A DNA stretch of 64,000 nucleotides from NCBI GenBank assembly GCA_029261035.1, contig JAJDCD010000023.1, forward strand, positions 491,126-555,125. Direction: 5' to 3'. Below are positions 34,976 to 43,625 of this stretch, piece by piece (the first letter of the stretch is position 1; each line of letters starts with the position of its first letter). Both the position numbers and the translations under genes were made by a program. The notes beneath the pieces were generated by a model. It did not search any database, was not told the origin of the DNA, and saw nothing but the letters and a program-made list of their open reading frames with translations. Source of the stretch: Candidatus Omnitrophota bacterium. GTDB lineage: Bacteria > Omnitrophota > Omnitrophia > Omnitrophales > JACROU01.

Positions 34976-35260
34976 ATGAATTGTCTTAAAATGGTATTAT
35001 TTTATGGGTCGTTCGTCGTTTGCGTTTTATTTTCTGGACTAAGTTTTGCTTCAGAAGACTATTCAGATCAGTTAGCATATATTAATAGTGTGCGTAATTC
35101 AGATACTTCTCAAATGCAGATAGGTTCTGTGTTGCCAGATGTAGAAAACCCAGGTTTTGAAGCAGCAATTCAAGCAGAGGAAGCTCAAGTAGTTCAAGAA
35201 GCCGTTATTGAGCCTGTTCGTTATGTTGAAAGCTCTGATTCAGAGGATGGGTACTACTAG
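34976..35260 (+). CDS. Small secreted acidic protein
   Basis: 94-aa protein with a signal peptide (LKMVLFYGSFVVCVLFSGLSFA, cleavage near residue 25). The mature part is acidic and lacks a recognisable domain (QIGSVLPDVENPGFEAAIQAEEAQ). The ATG at 34976 has AGGAGAG 6 nt upstream; the TTG at 34970 is unlikely. It lies 12 bp after the GlcG gene and before a repeat, so it ends that transcript unit. Function unknown. Confidence 0.6.
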   Translation: MNCLKMVLFYGSFVVCVLFSGLSFASEDYSDQLAYINSVRNSDTSQMQIGSVLPDVENPGFEAAIQAEEAQVVQEAVIEPVRYVESSDSEDGYY

Positions 35261-35288
35261 AATATTTTTTGTGCGGTGTTTGATTTTT

Positions 35289-35356
35289 GTCATCCTGAAC
35301 TAAGTGAAGGATCTAGCGAGATTCTTCGTTTCATTTGTTTGTAGACTCAGAATGAC
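35289..35356. repeat. Dispersed palindromic repeat (TCATYCTGA family)
   Basis: GTCATCCTGAAC with AAGGATCT on the left and ATTCTTCG with CTCAGAATGAC on the right form an imperfect inverted repeat. Related copies are at 54270-54367 and 58570-58653. It separates the small secreted gene from the sigma operon. Confidence 0.7.
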
Positions 35357-35403
35357 AGCGTTTCTTGTATTCAAGAATTAGCAATTTGGTTCAAAGTATT
35401 TAA

Positions 35404-35988
35404 ATGAAAGCGCAAACCTTACCTATGGATCCAAACTCCCTTAAGGAATCAGTTGATCTTCTTCAAAAAATAGCCCAAGGGGATCAGAATGCTTTTTCCC
35501 AGTTTTATGATAAGCATTCCGCTCTTGCTTACCGTCTAGCGGTCTACACCATGAATTCCCATAACGAAGCCGAAGAAGTGGTTCAAGAAGTTTTTATGCA
35601 AGTTTGGCGTAAAGCTTCAGAATATTCCTCTAAGAAAGGGAATCCTGAGGCTTGGATTACGATGATGACGCGAAGTAGATCCATCGATAAGTTGAGGAGC
35701 TTACGTAGTACTAATAGGACCAAGGAAGAAGCTCTCTCTCAAGCAGAAGAAAAGCATAAGAGAGATGGGGGAAAAACAGATTCACCTCTTCCTAAAATTG
35801 TTTTGGATAGCGCGCTTTCTCAGTTAAGCGAGAAGCATCGAAAGGCACTAGAGTTATCTTATTTTATGGGGATGACACATGAAGAAATTGCTAAGGAGTT
35901 AGACTCTCCCTTAGGTACGGTAAAGGGTTGGTTAAGAGATGGATTGAGAGAATTGCAAAAAATAATGAAATCAAAGAGGTTGGATTGA
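35404..35988 (+). CDS. ECF-type RNA polymerase sigma factor (SigK/RskA-associated type)
   Basis: 194-aa sigma factor. Region 2: AFSQFYDKHSALAYRLAVYTM, NEAEEVVQEVFMQVWRKA and PEAWITMMTRSRSIDKLRS. Region 4: LSQLSEKHRKALELSYFMGMTHEEIAKEL, then GTVKGWLRDGLRELQ. The YFxGxTHEEIA and GTVK form is that of the ECF group that pairs with RskA-like anti-sigma factors, different from the RpoE-like one at 18135. The anti-sigma gene starts one base after its stop. Downstream come a secreted repeat protein and the giant surface protein, which are plausible targets (inference). Confidence 0.9.
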   Translation: MKAQTLPMDPNSLKESVDLLQKIAQGDQNAFSQFYDKHSALAYRLAVYTMNSHNEAEEVVQEVFMQVWRKASEYSSKKGNPEAWITMMTRSRSIDKLRSLRSTNRTKEEALSQAEEKHKRDGGKTDSPLPKIVLDSALSQLSEKHRKALELSYFMGMTHEEIAKELDSPLGTVKGWLRDGLRELQKIMKSKRLD

Positions 35989-35989
35989 T

Positions 35990-36679
35990 ATGAGTGACCA
36001 TCAAAATTGGATAGAATTAGCAGACCTCTATGCTTTAAAAAGCTTAAGAGGAGAAGAGCTAGATCGGTTTGAAACCCATCTGGATAAGGGGTGTTCTGCG
36101 TGTGAAGCTCATCTGTCTGAAGTTTATAACTCTCTTACATTAATGCCAGAATCGCTTTCGAGTGTTGTTCCTCCTCTAAGTTTAAAAACTCAAATTATGG
36201 AACAAGTTGCTTTAGAACCTAGATTAGAAGGGTCTTCTCCATCAGAAGCGGCGCCTTCATTTTCAATGACTCCCGTTTATTGGGCTGTAGGAGTTGCTGT
36301 AATAACAGCAGCCCTTGTTACTGCTGTTTATTTAGGGAATAAACCTAAAGAAGAAGTTCCAGTAAAAAAAGGTCAACTTGTCGAAAAGGCTATTGTTGTA
36401 AAAGAAGAGCCTCTTAATTTTCCAGACCAAACGATTGATGCTTTTAACCGAACTCCGTTAATTGATCCTCAAATGCCATTACAGCCTCAGATTAGAATAG
36501 AAGAGCCGCCGGTTGTTGTAAAAGATGAGGAAGAGGATATCTCTAATGCTTTTGAAGAGGAGGAAGAACTAGGTAAATTAACCTCGTTTTTTAATGAAAA
36601 AACCCCTGAGATCTCCTCAGAAGTAACGCATGTTACCCCTGTAAAATCAGACTATTCCGACCAAAAATTCGAAGAATAA
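35990..36679 (+). CDS. RskA-like anti-sigma factor
   Basis: 229-aa membrane anti-sigma factor. The N-terminus has the ELADLYALKSLRGEELDRFETHL block and a HxxxxCxxC-type zinc pattern (THLDKGCSACEAHL, about residues 29-42). A membrane helix lies at about 96-114 (VYWAVGVAVITAALVTAVYL). The C-terminal periplasmic part is long, Pro- and Glu-rich and probably unstructured; RskA proteins are degraded there by regulated proteolysis. It should hold the upstream sigma factor at the membrane. Confidence 0.85.
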   Translation: MSDHQNWIELADLYALKSLRGEELDRFETHLDKGCSACEAHLSEVYNSLTLMPESLSSVVPPLSLKTQIMEQVALEPRLEGSSPSEAAPSFSMTPVYWAVGVAVITAALVTAVYLGNKPKEEVPVKKGQLVEKAIVVKEEPLNFPDQTIDAFNRTPLIDPQMPLQPQIRIEEPPVVVKDEEEDISNAFEEEEELGKLTSFFNEKTPEISSEVTHVTPVKSDYSDQKFEE

Positions 36680-36714
36680 GGCGTTTGTCACTTGCTTACC
36701 CCCGTTATTTATGG

Positions 36715-36743
36715 CATAACTTATTAATATATAATAACTTATG
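36715..36743. promoter_or_regulatory. Palindrome with TATAAT upstream of secreted repeat gene
   Basis: CATAACTTATTA pairs with TAATAACTTATG around a short AT loop (one mismatch per arm). It contains TATAAT (36730-36735) about 100 bp before the gene at 36837. It could be an operator over a promoter. Confidence 0.4.
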
Positions 36744-36836
36744 AGTTATTACACTTTTTTCCATCTAAAAGCACCCTGGCTTCCGTAGTCTTTTCAGAAG
36801 TCAAATAGGACTGTTCTTTTTGAAAGGAGAACTCAA

Positions 36837-37409
36837 ATGAATAACCAAAATAAAAAAATAAATAAATTGTTTCTTGTTGTAGGAGTTGCTGTACTTTCAC
36901 TTTGTTTCCCCAATGCGGATGTTTTAGCGAATGAAGTAAAAGACATGGAGGTAAGTCCTCAAGTCATTATGGAACGTGCTTTAGAAAATATTCCAAATGA
37001 TGTGCCTCATGCTGGAAGTTATAATCCAGAAACAGATAGCTTTACAATTTCTCAAGGAAATAAAGATGGAAGTCGTACGGTAACTGAGTTGGATCGTAAT
37101 GGAAAAGAAGTGAAGAAGACTAAGGTTCCTAAAACGCAAAATGACTTTGCTGAAAGTTATGATCCTAAAACAGGTCGTCGTATTCGAGTCGAAGGTAATC
37201 CAGATGGAACACGAACCGTTACAGAAACAGATAAAGACGGTAAAAAAATTCGTGAAGAAAAAATTGATCCAAAAGACAATAGACCTTCTGCTTCCTCAAC
37301 CGATCCAAGTACTGGTATTACAACCAGTGTTCAAGGTAACGGAGACGGAACCCGAACGATCACACAAACTGATGCAAGCGGTAATGTTATCAGCTCTCAA
37401 ACTTTATAA
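36837..37409 (+). CDS. Secreted repeat protein (paralogue of the 6088-6792 gene)
   Basis: 190-aa protein with signal peptide (LFLVVGVAVLSLCF, cleavage near ADVLANE). The mature part opens with VIMERALENIPND, then carries at least three repeats of about 40 residues with the pattern S-Y/T-(N/D)-P-x-T, N-(P/K/G)-D-G-(S/T)-R-T-(V/I)-T and D-(R/K/A)-(N/D/S)-G-(K/N). The last unit ends DASGNVISSQTL. The start block and repeats match the secreted protein at 6088-6792, though this copy is richer in Lys and less acidic. The pattern recalls short beta-hairpin repeats of surface proteins. Ribosome site AAAGGAG. Function unknown. Confidence 0.75.
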   Translation: MNNQNKKINKLFLVVGVAVLSLCFPNADVLANEVKDMEVSPQVIMERALENIPNDVPHAGSYNPETDSFTISQGNKDGSRTVTELDRNGKEVKKTKVPKTQNDFAESYDPKTGRRIRVEGNPDGTRTVTETDKDGKKIREEKIDPKDNRPSASSTDPSTGITTSVQGNGDGTRTITQTDASGNVISSQTL

Positions 37410-37418
37410 TCAAACCCA

Positions 37419-37453
37419 AATGGTGACTGTCACTTCATGTGACTGTCACCATT
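37419..37453. repeat. Part-A palindromic element, minimal form
   Basis: AAATGGTGACTGTCAC, a 5-nt loop, then GTGACTGTCACCATTT: two copies of the 11-bp GTGACTGTCAC facing each other. It lacks the inner CTGCG/CGCAG stem of the copies at 50321, 54811 and 57477. It lies 10 bp after the secreted repeat gene and could also work as a terminator-like hairpin. Confidence 0.8.
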
Positions 37454-37640
37454 TACCTCACTTCCAACCTAAAACCTCAGCGCTTCTAACTAAAACAATC
37501 ATAAAATTCTAAAAAAAGTATCTAAGTTCTTATTTTAAAAAGACTTATGTTCTATATCCAAGCTTGAGTTACTCCCAATTACAAGGTAAGCTTATATTGT
37601 TTAGATATTTAACTATGTTCAGTGGATAGAGATAAGAATA

Positions 37641-40600
37641 ATGAGATTATTTTCTCGATTTAAAAAGGGACTCAGTACCGGTCTGTTATTTTTCTTTATA
37701 GCGAGCCAGGGTGTTTTTCTGCCAGATGGCTTTGCTCTTCCTATGCTGCTTCAGCCTATTCAGGTTTCTCGTGGAATCATAGAAACAAGACATGAGGGCT
37801 CTCAAGGAGAAGTTGTTATTCTTGAAGATGCTCATGGGTATATTGATGCGCAGCGATCCATACGATCTATTTTGGATCAATTAGAAAACAAATATCAATT
37901 TAAACACTTCCTCATTGAAGGCGCCACAGACCCTCTTGAGAGTCTACTCATCGAAAGCTATCCCGACAGCGAGAAAAAGAATCAGTATTTAACTTTTGAG
38001 CTTAACAGAGGGTCTCTTAACGGTGCTGAAGTAGCAGCGTTAAATAAACAACAAGGAACTATTTACTCAGGATTAGAGGATAAGCAATATTACGAGGATA
38101 ATTTAAAAGCTTATTTGGAGGTAAAGAAAAGTAAACTTGTACAAGCAGCAAAAGATCATTTAGAAACAGAGAAGCTTTTATTAAAAGAAGAAAAAAGGCA
38201 GGTTTATTCTCAGCAATTATTTGATTTAGAACAGAATGAATCTCTTTATCAAGATAGAAAAAATTTGTTTATTTGGCTTATGTATTTAAAGCAGTTTTCT
38301 GAGTTTGGAACTTATAAAGAGTTAAATGCCTTGAAGGTATGGTTTGAAAACCAAAAGAAAATTTCAAAAGATGCACAGTTTTTAATTATTGGATTGGAGA
38401 AACGACTGCAAGATATTGATTTGACCCATGCTGAGAAAATTCAGTGGGGAAGCCTAAAACAAGAATGGAGTAACGAACTTATTAATGAAAGACAGTATGT
38501 GCAAGGGATGAAAGAGATTTTAGGGTCCAATCGACTCACGGAAGAAGAAAAATCATTGATGACCCAACTTCCTCAACTTAACATTCAAATTTTAACGGAT
38601 TTAGAAACACTGGTATCCCGTATCAAAGCTAGATTGGCGAAATCTCCTGAAGAAAAAACATTACTGGAGAAGAGTCATAATTTAAAACTTAAGGAAGCAG
38701 CTCTTAATTTAAAGTTAACTCGTAATCAATGGCAAGAGCTTCAGCAGTTGGGGATAGATTTGCCCCAAGTAATTAATAATTATTATCTCCTCGCAATCCA
38801 AAGAGAAAAGAATTTCTTAAAAGAAATCACAGAACAATTAAAGCAAGGACAAAAGAAAGTAGTTGTTCATGTAGGAGGTTTTCACACCGAAGGACTAATC
38901 AATCCTTTATTGAAACAAAACCTCACACTCAGAGTTATTAAACCCAGGTTTGAACTTCAAGCTAAAAGCGAAGCCTACGACAAGAGAATAGATCAGGCAG
39001 CATTTTATTTTTCTACACTTAAAGAACCATCCAGATTAGGGACTCCTTTACTAAGAACACAAATCGAAGCAAGTTTTCTTGCTCGCATGTTAGAAAAGGT
39101 TCCGCCACAAGAATGGGGATTCTCTTTAATTCAAAGGTCTTCTCAAGGTGGGGTAGTTAACTCTTCAGAATTGTTAGCATTTGTAGCTGAGATTATTAAT
39201 TGGTCGAAAGTTGAAGAAATGCAAAGAGAACTTGGAGAGTTTCAGAAAGAAAATTTGAAAGAGGAAGGTCTGGTAGAAGCGAGGTCGCTAGGAGCAAATG
39301 AAGCTTATAGAAGTTCTAACTTGCCATGGAAGGAAAAAGAGTACGCGTTCTCTGGATTGCCTCAGAGCTTGGGGTTGAGTTGGGGTGATTTAGAAAACAG
39401 TTATCCAACGTTAGTTAAAATTTTAGTGAGAAAAAGAAATGCAATGGAAGCATTTATTTCTTATGCAGCAAATGTAAAAGGCCAGCGTAATTTAGGGAGA
39501 ATAGAAGATTTGTTTGAAGCTATAGCTCAGCTTAGAGATATTGAATATGTAGGAGTGACTTTTGAGGCACTTAAAGATTTAGCAGAGGTAGAGAGTTCAG
39601 GAGCCGGTTACAGTGATGTTGTCTTAGATGAAGAGTTATTGAAAAGAATTGTCGAAGTTAATGGAATGTATGCTTCGGAAGCTTTGGGTGCTCTCAGGGT
39701 AATGGGCGAATCGATTCAGGGTGGATGGGGGAGTGAAGCCGTTTTTGATAAGGAATTATGGTATAAAATTATCGAAGTTAACGAAGGGTATGTGGAGAAA
39801 GCTTCAGATTATGCTCAATCTTTAAAAAATAAAGTACAGGCTGGAAGCCTAAGTAAAACTAAATACAAAGAGCTTTTTTTAGAATTCCTCAATCATGGCA
39901 AAGAGAATATAGCGAGAACATTCAGGGTTCTTCCACTCCTAAGAGGAGCAGATTTTGATGTTGAATTTTTGAAAGAAATAGTAGCACACATGAAAGAAAA
40001 AACAGTGGATGTATTCGGGAAAATAATAGTTTTAGGGGAAGGAGTTCCAGAAGGAGAACTTAGAAAAGAAGAAATTCTAGAGATAGTTAGAAGAGCAGAG
40101 GACATAGGCGTAGATCAGGTTTTGTTGCAGCTAGATAAATTGAAGGAAGAATGGATAAGCGAGACATTAGATGATGCTCAACCTTTGGAAAGTTCTGAAG
40201 AGGAGGAAAAGTGGTTAGATCTCGTTAAAGTTGAAGCGCAATCGCTTGGAGCAGAGGAAGTGTATGAGGAATTCTTTTTGGAAGAAAAAGTGGGACTTAG
40301 TTGGGAGGAGTTAGAAAGTGATTATGAAGATTTGGTAGAAGTTTTAAATGAAGAAGAGATGGCTATGGAAGCCTTTGCTGCTTTTACTGAGAATATGGAG
40401 GATGAAAGGGAATTGGACAAAATAGAGTCTTTGTTTAGCAGTATTTTTCAAAAAAAAAGGGTTATTTCAAGGGCGGCTTTTTCTTCTTTAGAACAATTGT
40501 TTCTTGCAGTAGCGAATGATGAAATTAAGAAAGAGTTGATCGACTTAGAGTTTTTGGAAAGCATCAGTAGTGCGAGTGTTAAATATCCTTATTTAGTTTT

Positions 40601-43568
40601 TGATGGTCTATCACTTTTAGCTAAAAAAATAACCAGTGGTAAAGTGCCTGAAAAGTTATGGGATACAAATTTATTGTTTACAGCAACCATTTCAGGAGAA
40701 TCACAAGTGTCAACAATCATGAATTCCCTTTCTGAAATTGGTGAAGGAGTTATTTCGGGAACGATAGCAGAAGAAGTTCTTAGAGTAGAATTTTTAGTAA
40801 CTTTGATAGAAGCCTATAAGACTCATGCAGCCGTTCTATTGGGTGCTATTAGAAATTTGGGAATCTTGATTCAGAGAGATGCGATTGATAAAGAGATCTT
40901 TAGTGAGTATTTCTTTAGAAAGCTTTCTGGCTATATAGATGATATTTCTATTTCTGATTTTTCCGGCGCTATATATCGGATGATGTTAGAAGGGGGCGGT
41001 AAAGAGCTATTTAATTTAGAATTTTTATTAGAAATTATGGAAATAGCAAAAAAGTCGACAGTAAACATTTATAGAAAAATATGGAAAGTGCGCAACAACA
41101 TTCAGGTCGGAGAACTGAAAAAAAGCCAGATATTAGAAGTTGTAAGAAGGATTGATGATATTGGAGAAGAGAATGTTCTCAGCCAACTAAAAAAACTTAT
41201 TGCGGAGTGGAAAAGAGAGGCGGAAGAAGTCAGTCCTCCTTCAAAAAATACTGAAGAAGAGGAATGGTTAGATCGTGCTGAGGTTGAAGCAAAATCTCTT
41301 GGGGCTGAGAACTGGCATGATGTTTTATTAAATTTAAATATAAGTGAGAAAGAGTTTCGGGACCTATTCCCCGACTTGTTAGCCGTTGTTGCATCTCACC
41401 CCTATCTCTTAGATATTTTTTTAACAGAGATAAATCAATTTGACCCTCCTTATAAAAACTTTGTTATGAAGTTTTTTGATGGGATGCTAGGAACGATTAT
41501 TTATATTTCAAACTTTTTAGGAGTTTTGTTTGGTATAGAGCGTATGAAGAAAGAAAGTAAGTTTGTCGAAGTGTTTAAAAAGAACATGAACTTAAAGATT
41601 TTAAAAACTATTTCTCGAACAAGGAAAATCAATGAAAAAGATATTAGAGAAATAGAAATAATTTTTCAAATCATCGTTTCATTAGAAAAAGCTCTTAGAT
41701 TAGATCTAAGAGATCATGCCAGAAATACTTTTGATTCTATCAAGGAAATAAACATAGGTATAACGGAAGGAGTTATAAGTGAAGAAGTGCTGGATATAGA
41801 ATCCTTAAAGAGAATCGTTCTGACATCAGGAGATAAGAGTTTATTAACATTTGCCATGGGTGCTCTGAGAGCATTAGCAGCAGGAGTGAGGGCAGGGAAA
41901 ATAAGCGAAGAATTATTAAGAGTAGAATTTTTTGAAACCATCGCTAAGACAGCAGGTTCTGAAGATATGTGGAACGTTTTTCGCTCTCTTGTTTCGTTAG
42001 CAAGTGGAGTTACAGAAGGAAAGATAAATGAAGAGATGATGAATGTGGATTTATTAAAATTAATTTCGAAAGGCAGTCAGTCTCAGACATCATCCCTTTT
42101 TATCCTTCTCGGAGGATTGGGCTCACAAATCGAGTTCGATAAAAGAAGTAAAGAATTGTTGAATGTAGAGTTGCTAAAAGGAATTGCTAAAGTGAGTGGT
42201 TCAAATATAGTGCTTGCTTATAAAAGTCTTGAAAGTTTAGTAAGAGAATTTAGGGAAGGGTTGGTTGGTCCGGAAATGTTTAATATGGAATTATTTGAAA
42301 TTATCTCGAAGTCTAGTGGGATTTGGACAGAAAGTGCTTTTAATTCTTTTCATAATTTAGTGCTCAAGGGTACACGTTCTGGAGTTGTAAAATATGAAGT
42401 ATTAAAAATTCTTGCTGAGTCCAGCGGGAAAGAGATGTGGCAAGCCTTTGATGCTTTGGCAGAATTAGGAGCGGCAGTGACATCTGGACAAGTAAATGAA
42501 GAAGTTTTGGATGTTGAGTTGTTAAAAATAGTTGCTAAGAAATGGAGAGTTTATCGAGCTTTGAAAGGATTAGGCAAAGACGTTTTAGATATTGAAGTGT
42601 TGAAAAGAATTGCTGAGATAGATGGTGGAACTATCGTTGGTGACTCTGCAGCGTCAGGCTTTCATAAACTGAGAGATTTAATAGTATGGGAAAAAGAGGG
42701 TAGAGTGTCCAAAGAAGTTTTGGATGTCGAGTTACTAAAAAGAATTATCAAAGCAAGTGGCCCTTCGACATGGGATGCTCTTCCTGCATTAGGGTTCTTA
42801 GGAGCTGGAGTGAAGACAGGAAAGATTAAAAGAGAATTGTTAAGTGCAGAACTTTTTGAAGCCATGTCTAAGTCGAGTGGATCTGAAATGTGGGCTCCTC
42901 TGCGGACGCTCAAAGAATTAGCTGCAGGAGTAATTGCAGGCAATGTAGAGCAGGAAATTTTGGACGTGGAGTTCTTCGAAAGAATTTCTACATTAAGCGG
43001 TGAAGGGCTAACTCAAACATTTAAAGTGCTAAGTGAAATAGGGGCCGATGTAAGGCTTGGACAAGCGAATAGAGAATCCTTGAATGTGAAGTTCTTGATT
43101 ACAGTGGCTGAGCAAATGAAAGGAAAAACAGCAGAAGCATTTGCAGTAATAAAAGGCTTGGCAAAAACAACTCCAGATGGCCCCTTTAGAAAAAACGAGA
43201 TCTTAGATGTTGTAAAAAAAACGGATCAAATAGGGATAGATGAAGTGTTGAACCAGTTAGACCAATTGAAAGATGTTTGGGAGAGAAGCTCTGAAGAAGA
43301 AAGAGCTCCTCCTGAGAAAGAGCAAGAAGATGAGTGGTTAGATCGTGCTGAGGTTGAAGCAAAATCTCTTGGAGCTAAGGATTGGGGCAAAGTATGGGTG
43401 GAGTTAAATCTTGGGAAAAAAGAATTGCATAATTTATACCCGGAGTTATTTTTAACTTTAAATTCTAGGCCTTTTGCCATTAAAGTTTTTCTGGAAATGA
43501 TGAATCGAGATAGTGTTCAGACTAAAAATAAAATTTCAAAGATAGTTGGAAACTGGTTTGTAATATGA
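37641..43568 (+). CDS. Giant secreted alpha-repeat protein, part 1 (ends at in-frame TGA)
   Basis: 1975 codons. A signal peptide (about residues 11-33) is followed by a domain with EDAHGYIDAQRSIRSIL (about 58), LIEGA (about 92), SLNGAEVAAL, GLEDKQYYEDNLKAY (about 145) and VVVHVGGFHTEGL (about 410), a TraB/ChaN-like hydrolase plan I associate with Omnitrophota. The rest consists of helical repeats of about 38 residues (E-E-V-L-D-V-E-L-L-K-x-I-A plus A-x-x-x-L-x-x-L-G-x-G-V). They are grouped into supermodules that open with W-L-D-x-x-E-V-E-A-K-S-L-G-A (near nt 39275, 40231, 41281, 43351) and close with R-K-x-E-I-L-x-I-V-R-R. It ends inside a supermodule header at TGA 43566. The next CDS continues in the same frame. 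Likely surface or envelope function; mechanism unknown. Confidence 0.85.
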   Translation: MRLFSRFKKGLSTGLLFFFIASQGVFLPDGFALPMLLQPIQVSRGIIETRHEGSQGEVVILEDAHGYIDAQRSIRSILDQLENKYQFKHFLIEGATDPLESLLIESYPDSEKKNQYLTFELNRGSLNGAEVAALNKQQGTIYSGLEDKQYYEDNLKAYLEVKKSKLVQAAKDHLETEKLLLKEEKRQVYSQQLFDLEQNESLYQDRKNLFIWLMYLKQFSEFGTYKELNALKVWFENQKKISKDAQFLIIGLEKRLQDIDLTHAEKIQWGSLKQEWSNELINERQYVQGMKEILGSNRLTEEEKSLMTQLPQLNIQILTDLETLVSRIKARLAKSPEEKTLLEKSHNLKLKEAALNLKLTRNQWQELQQLGIDLPQVINNYYLLAIQREKNFLKEITEQLKQGQKKVVVHVGGFHTEGLINPLLKQNLTLRVIKPRFELQAKSEAYDKRIDQAAFYFSTLKEPSRLGTPLLRTQIEASFLARMLEKVPPQEWGFSLIQRSSQGGVVNSSELLAFVAEIINWSKVEEMQRELGEFQKENLKEEGLVEARSLGANEAYRSSNLPWKEKEYAFSGLPQSLGLSWGDLENSYPTLVKILVRKRNAMEAFISYAANVKGQRNLGRIEDLFEAIAQLRDIEYVGVTFEALKDLAEVESSGAGYSDVVLDEELLKRIVEVNGMYASEALGALRVMGESIQGGWGSEAVFDKELWYKIIEVNEGYVEKASDYAQSLKNKVQAGSLSKTKYKELFLEFLNHGKENIARTFRVLPLLRGADFDVEFLKEIVAHMKEKTVDVFGKIIVLGEGVPEGELRKEEILEIVRRAEDIGVDQVLLQLDKLKEEWISETLDDAQPLESSEEEEKWLDLVKVEAQSLGAEEVYEEFFLEEKVGLSWEELESDYEDLVEVLNEEEMAMEAFAAFTENMEDERELDKIESLFSSIFQKKRVISRAAFSSLEQLFLAVANDEIKKELIDLEFLESISSASVKYPYLVFDGLSLLAKKITSGKVPEKLWDTNLLFTATISGESQVSTIMNSLSEIGEGVISGTIAEEVLRVEFLVTLIEAYKTHAAVLLGAIRNLGILIQRDAIDKEIFSEYFFRKLSGYIDDISISDFSGAIYRMMLEGGGKELFNLEFLLEIMEIAKKSTVNIYRKIWKVRNNIQVGELKKSQILEVVRRIDDIGEENVLSQLKKLIAEWKREAEEVSPPSKNTEEEEWLDRAEVEAKSLGAENWHDVLLNLNISEKEFRDLFPDLLAVVASHPYLLDIFLTEINQFDPPYKNFVMKFFDGMLGTIIYISNFLGVLFGIERMKKESKFVEVFKKNMNLKILKTISRTRKINEKDIREIEIIFQIIVSLEKALRLDLRDHARNTFDSIKEINIGITEGVISEEVLDIESLKRIVLTSGDKSLLTFAMGALRALAAGVRAGKISEELLRVEFFETIAKTAGSEDMWNVFRSLVSLASGVTEGKINEEMMNVDLLKLISKGSQSQTSSLFILLGGLGSQIEFDKRSKELLNVELLKGIAKVSGSNIVLAYKSLESLVREFREGLVGPEMFNMELFEIISKSSGIWTESAFNSFHNLVLKGTRSGVVKYEVLKILAESSGKEMWQAFDALAELGAAVTSGQVNEEVLDVELLKIVAKKWRVYRALKGLGKDVLDIEVLKRIAEIDGGTIVGDSAASGFHKLRDLIVWEKEGRVSKEVLDVELLKRIIKASGPSTWDALPALGFLGAGVKTGKIKRELLSAELFEAMSKSSGSEMWAPLRTLKELAAGVIAGNVEQEILDVEFFERISTLSGEGLTQTFKVLSEIGADVRLGQANRESLNVKFLITVAEQMKGKTAEAFAVIKGLAKTTPDGPFRKNEILDVVKKTDQIGIDEVLNQLDQLKDVWERSSEEERAPPEKEQEDEWLDRAEVEAKSLGAKDWGKVWVELNLGKKELHNLYPELFLTLNSRPFAIKVFLEMMNRDSVQTKNKISKIVGNWFVI
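41265..41302 (+). repeat. 38-nt direct repeat copy 1 inside giant gene
   Basis: Identical over 38 nt to 43335-43372. It encodes the header motif from the Trp of WLDRAEVEAKSLG. Exact identity at nucleotide level between otherwise diverged modules suggests recent duplication or gene conversion. Confidence 0.85.
43335..43372 (+). repeat. 38-nt direct repeat copy 2 inside giant gene
   Basis: Second copy of the 38-nt identical segment. It lies about 190 bp before the in-frame TGA at 43566. Confidence 0.85.
43566..43568 (+). other. In-frame TGA between the two halves of the giant gene
   Basis: 37641 and 43626 are in the same reading frame, and only this one stop separates them. Read through, the frame continues NLNEEGEKRIREVESIF, which matches the header region of other supermodules (for example EKDIREIEIIF and DERELDKIESLF). 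Ordinary genes here (such as egtB) end in TGA, so TGA is a real stop in this genome. Confidence 0.9.
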
Positions 43569-43625
43569 AATTTAAATGAAGAAGGTGAAAAGAGAATTAG
43601 AGAGGTAGAATCTATATTTAAAAAC

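Noticed and set aside
43566-43568. Genome-wide reassignment of TGA (as in codes 4 or 25) to explain the stop in the giant gene
   Set aside because: Other genes here clearly end in TGA, for example egtB, where the TGA overlaps the egtD start, and gloA; read-through there would give unrelated tails.
43566-43568. Selenocysteine at the TGA
   Set aside because: The position falls in a structural header where other modules have no Cys, and no redox motif surrounds it. I could not fold the downstream RNA for a SECIS, so this is unlikely rather than excluded.
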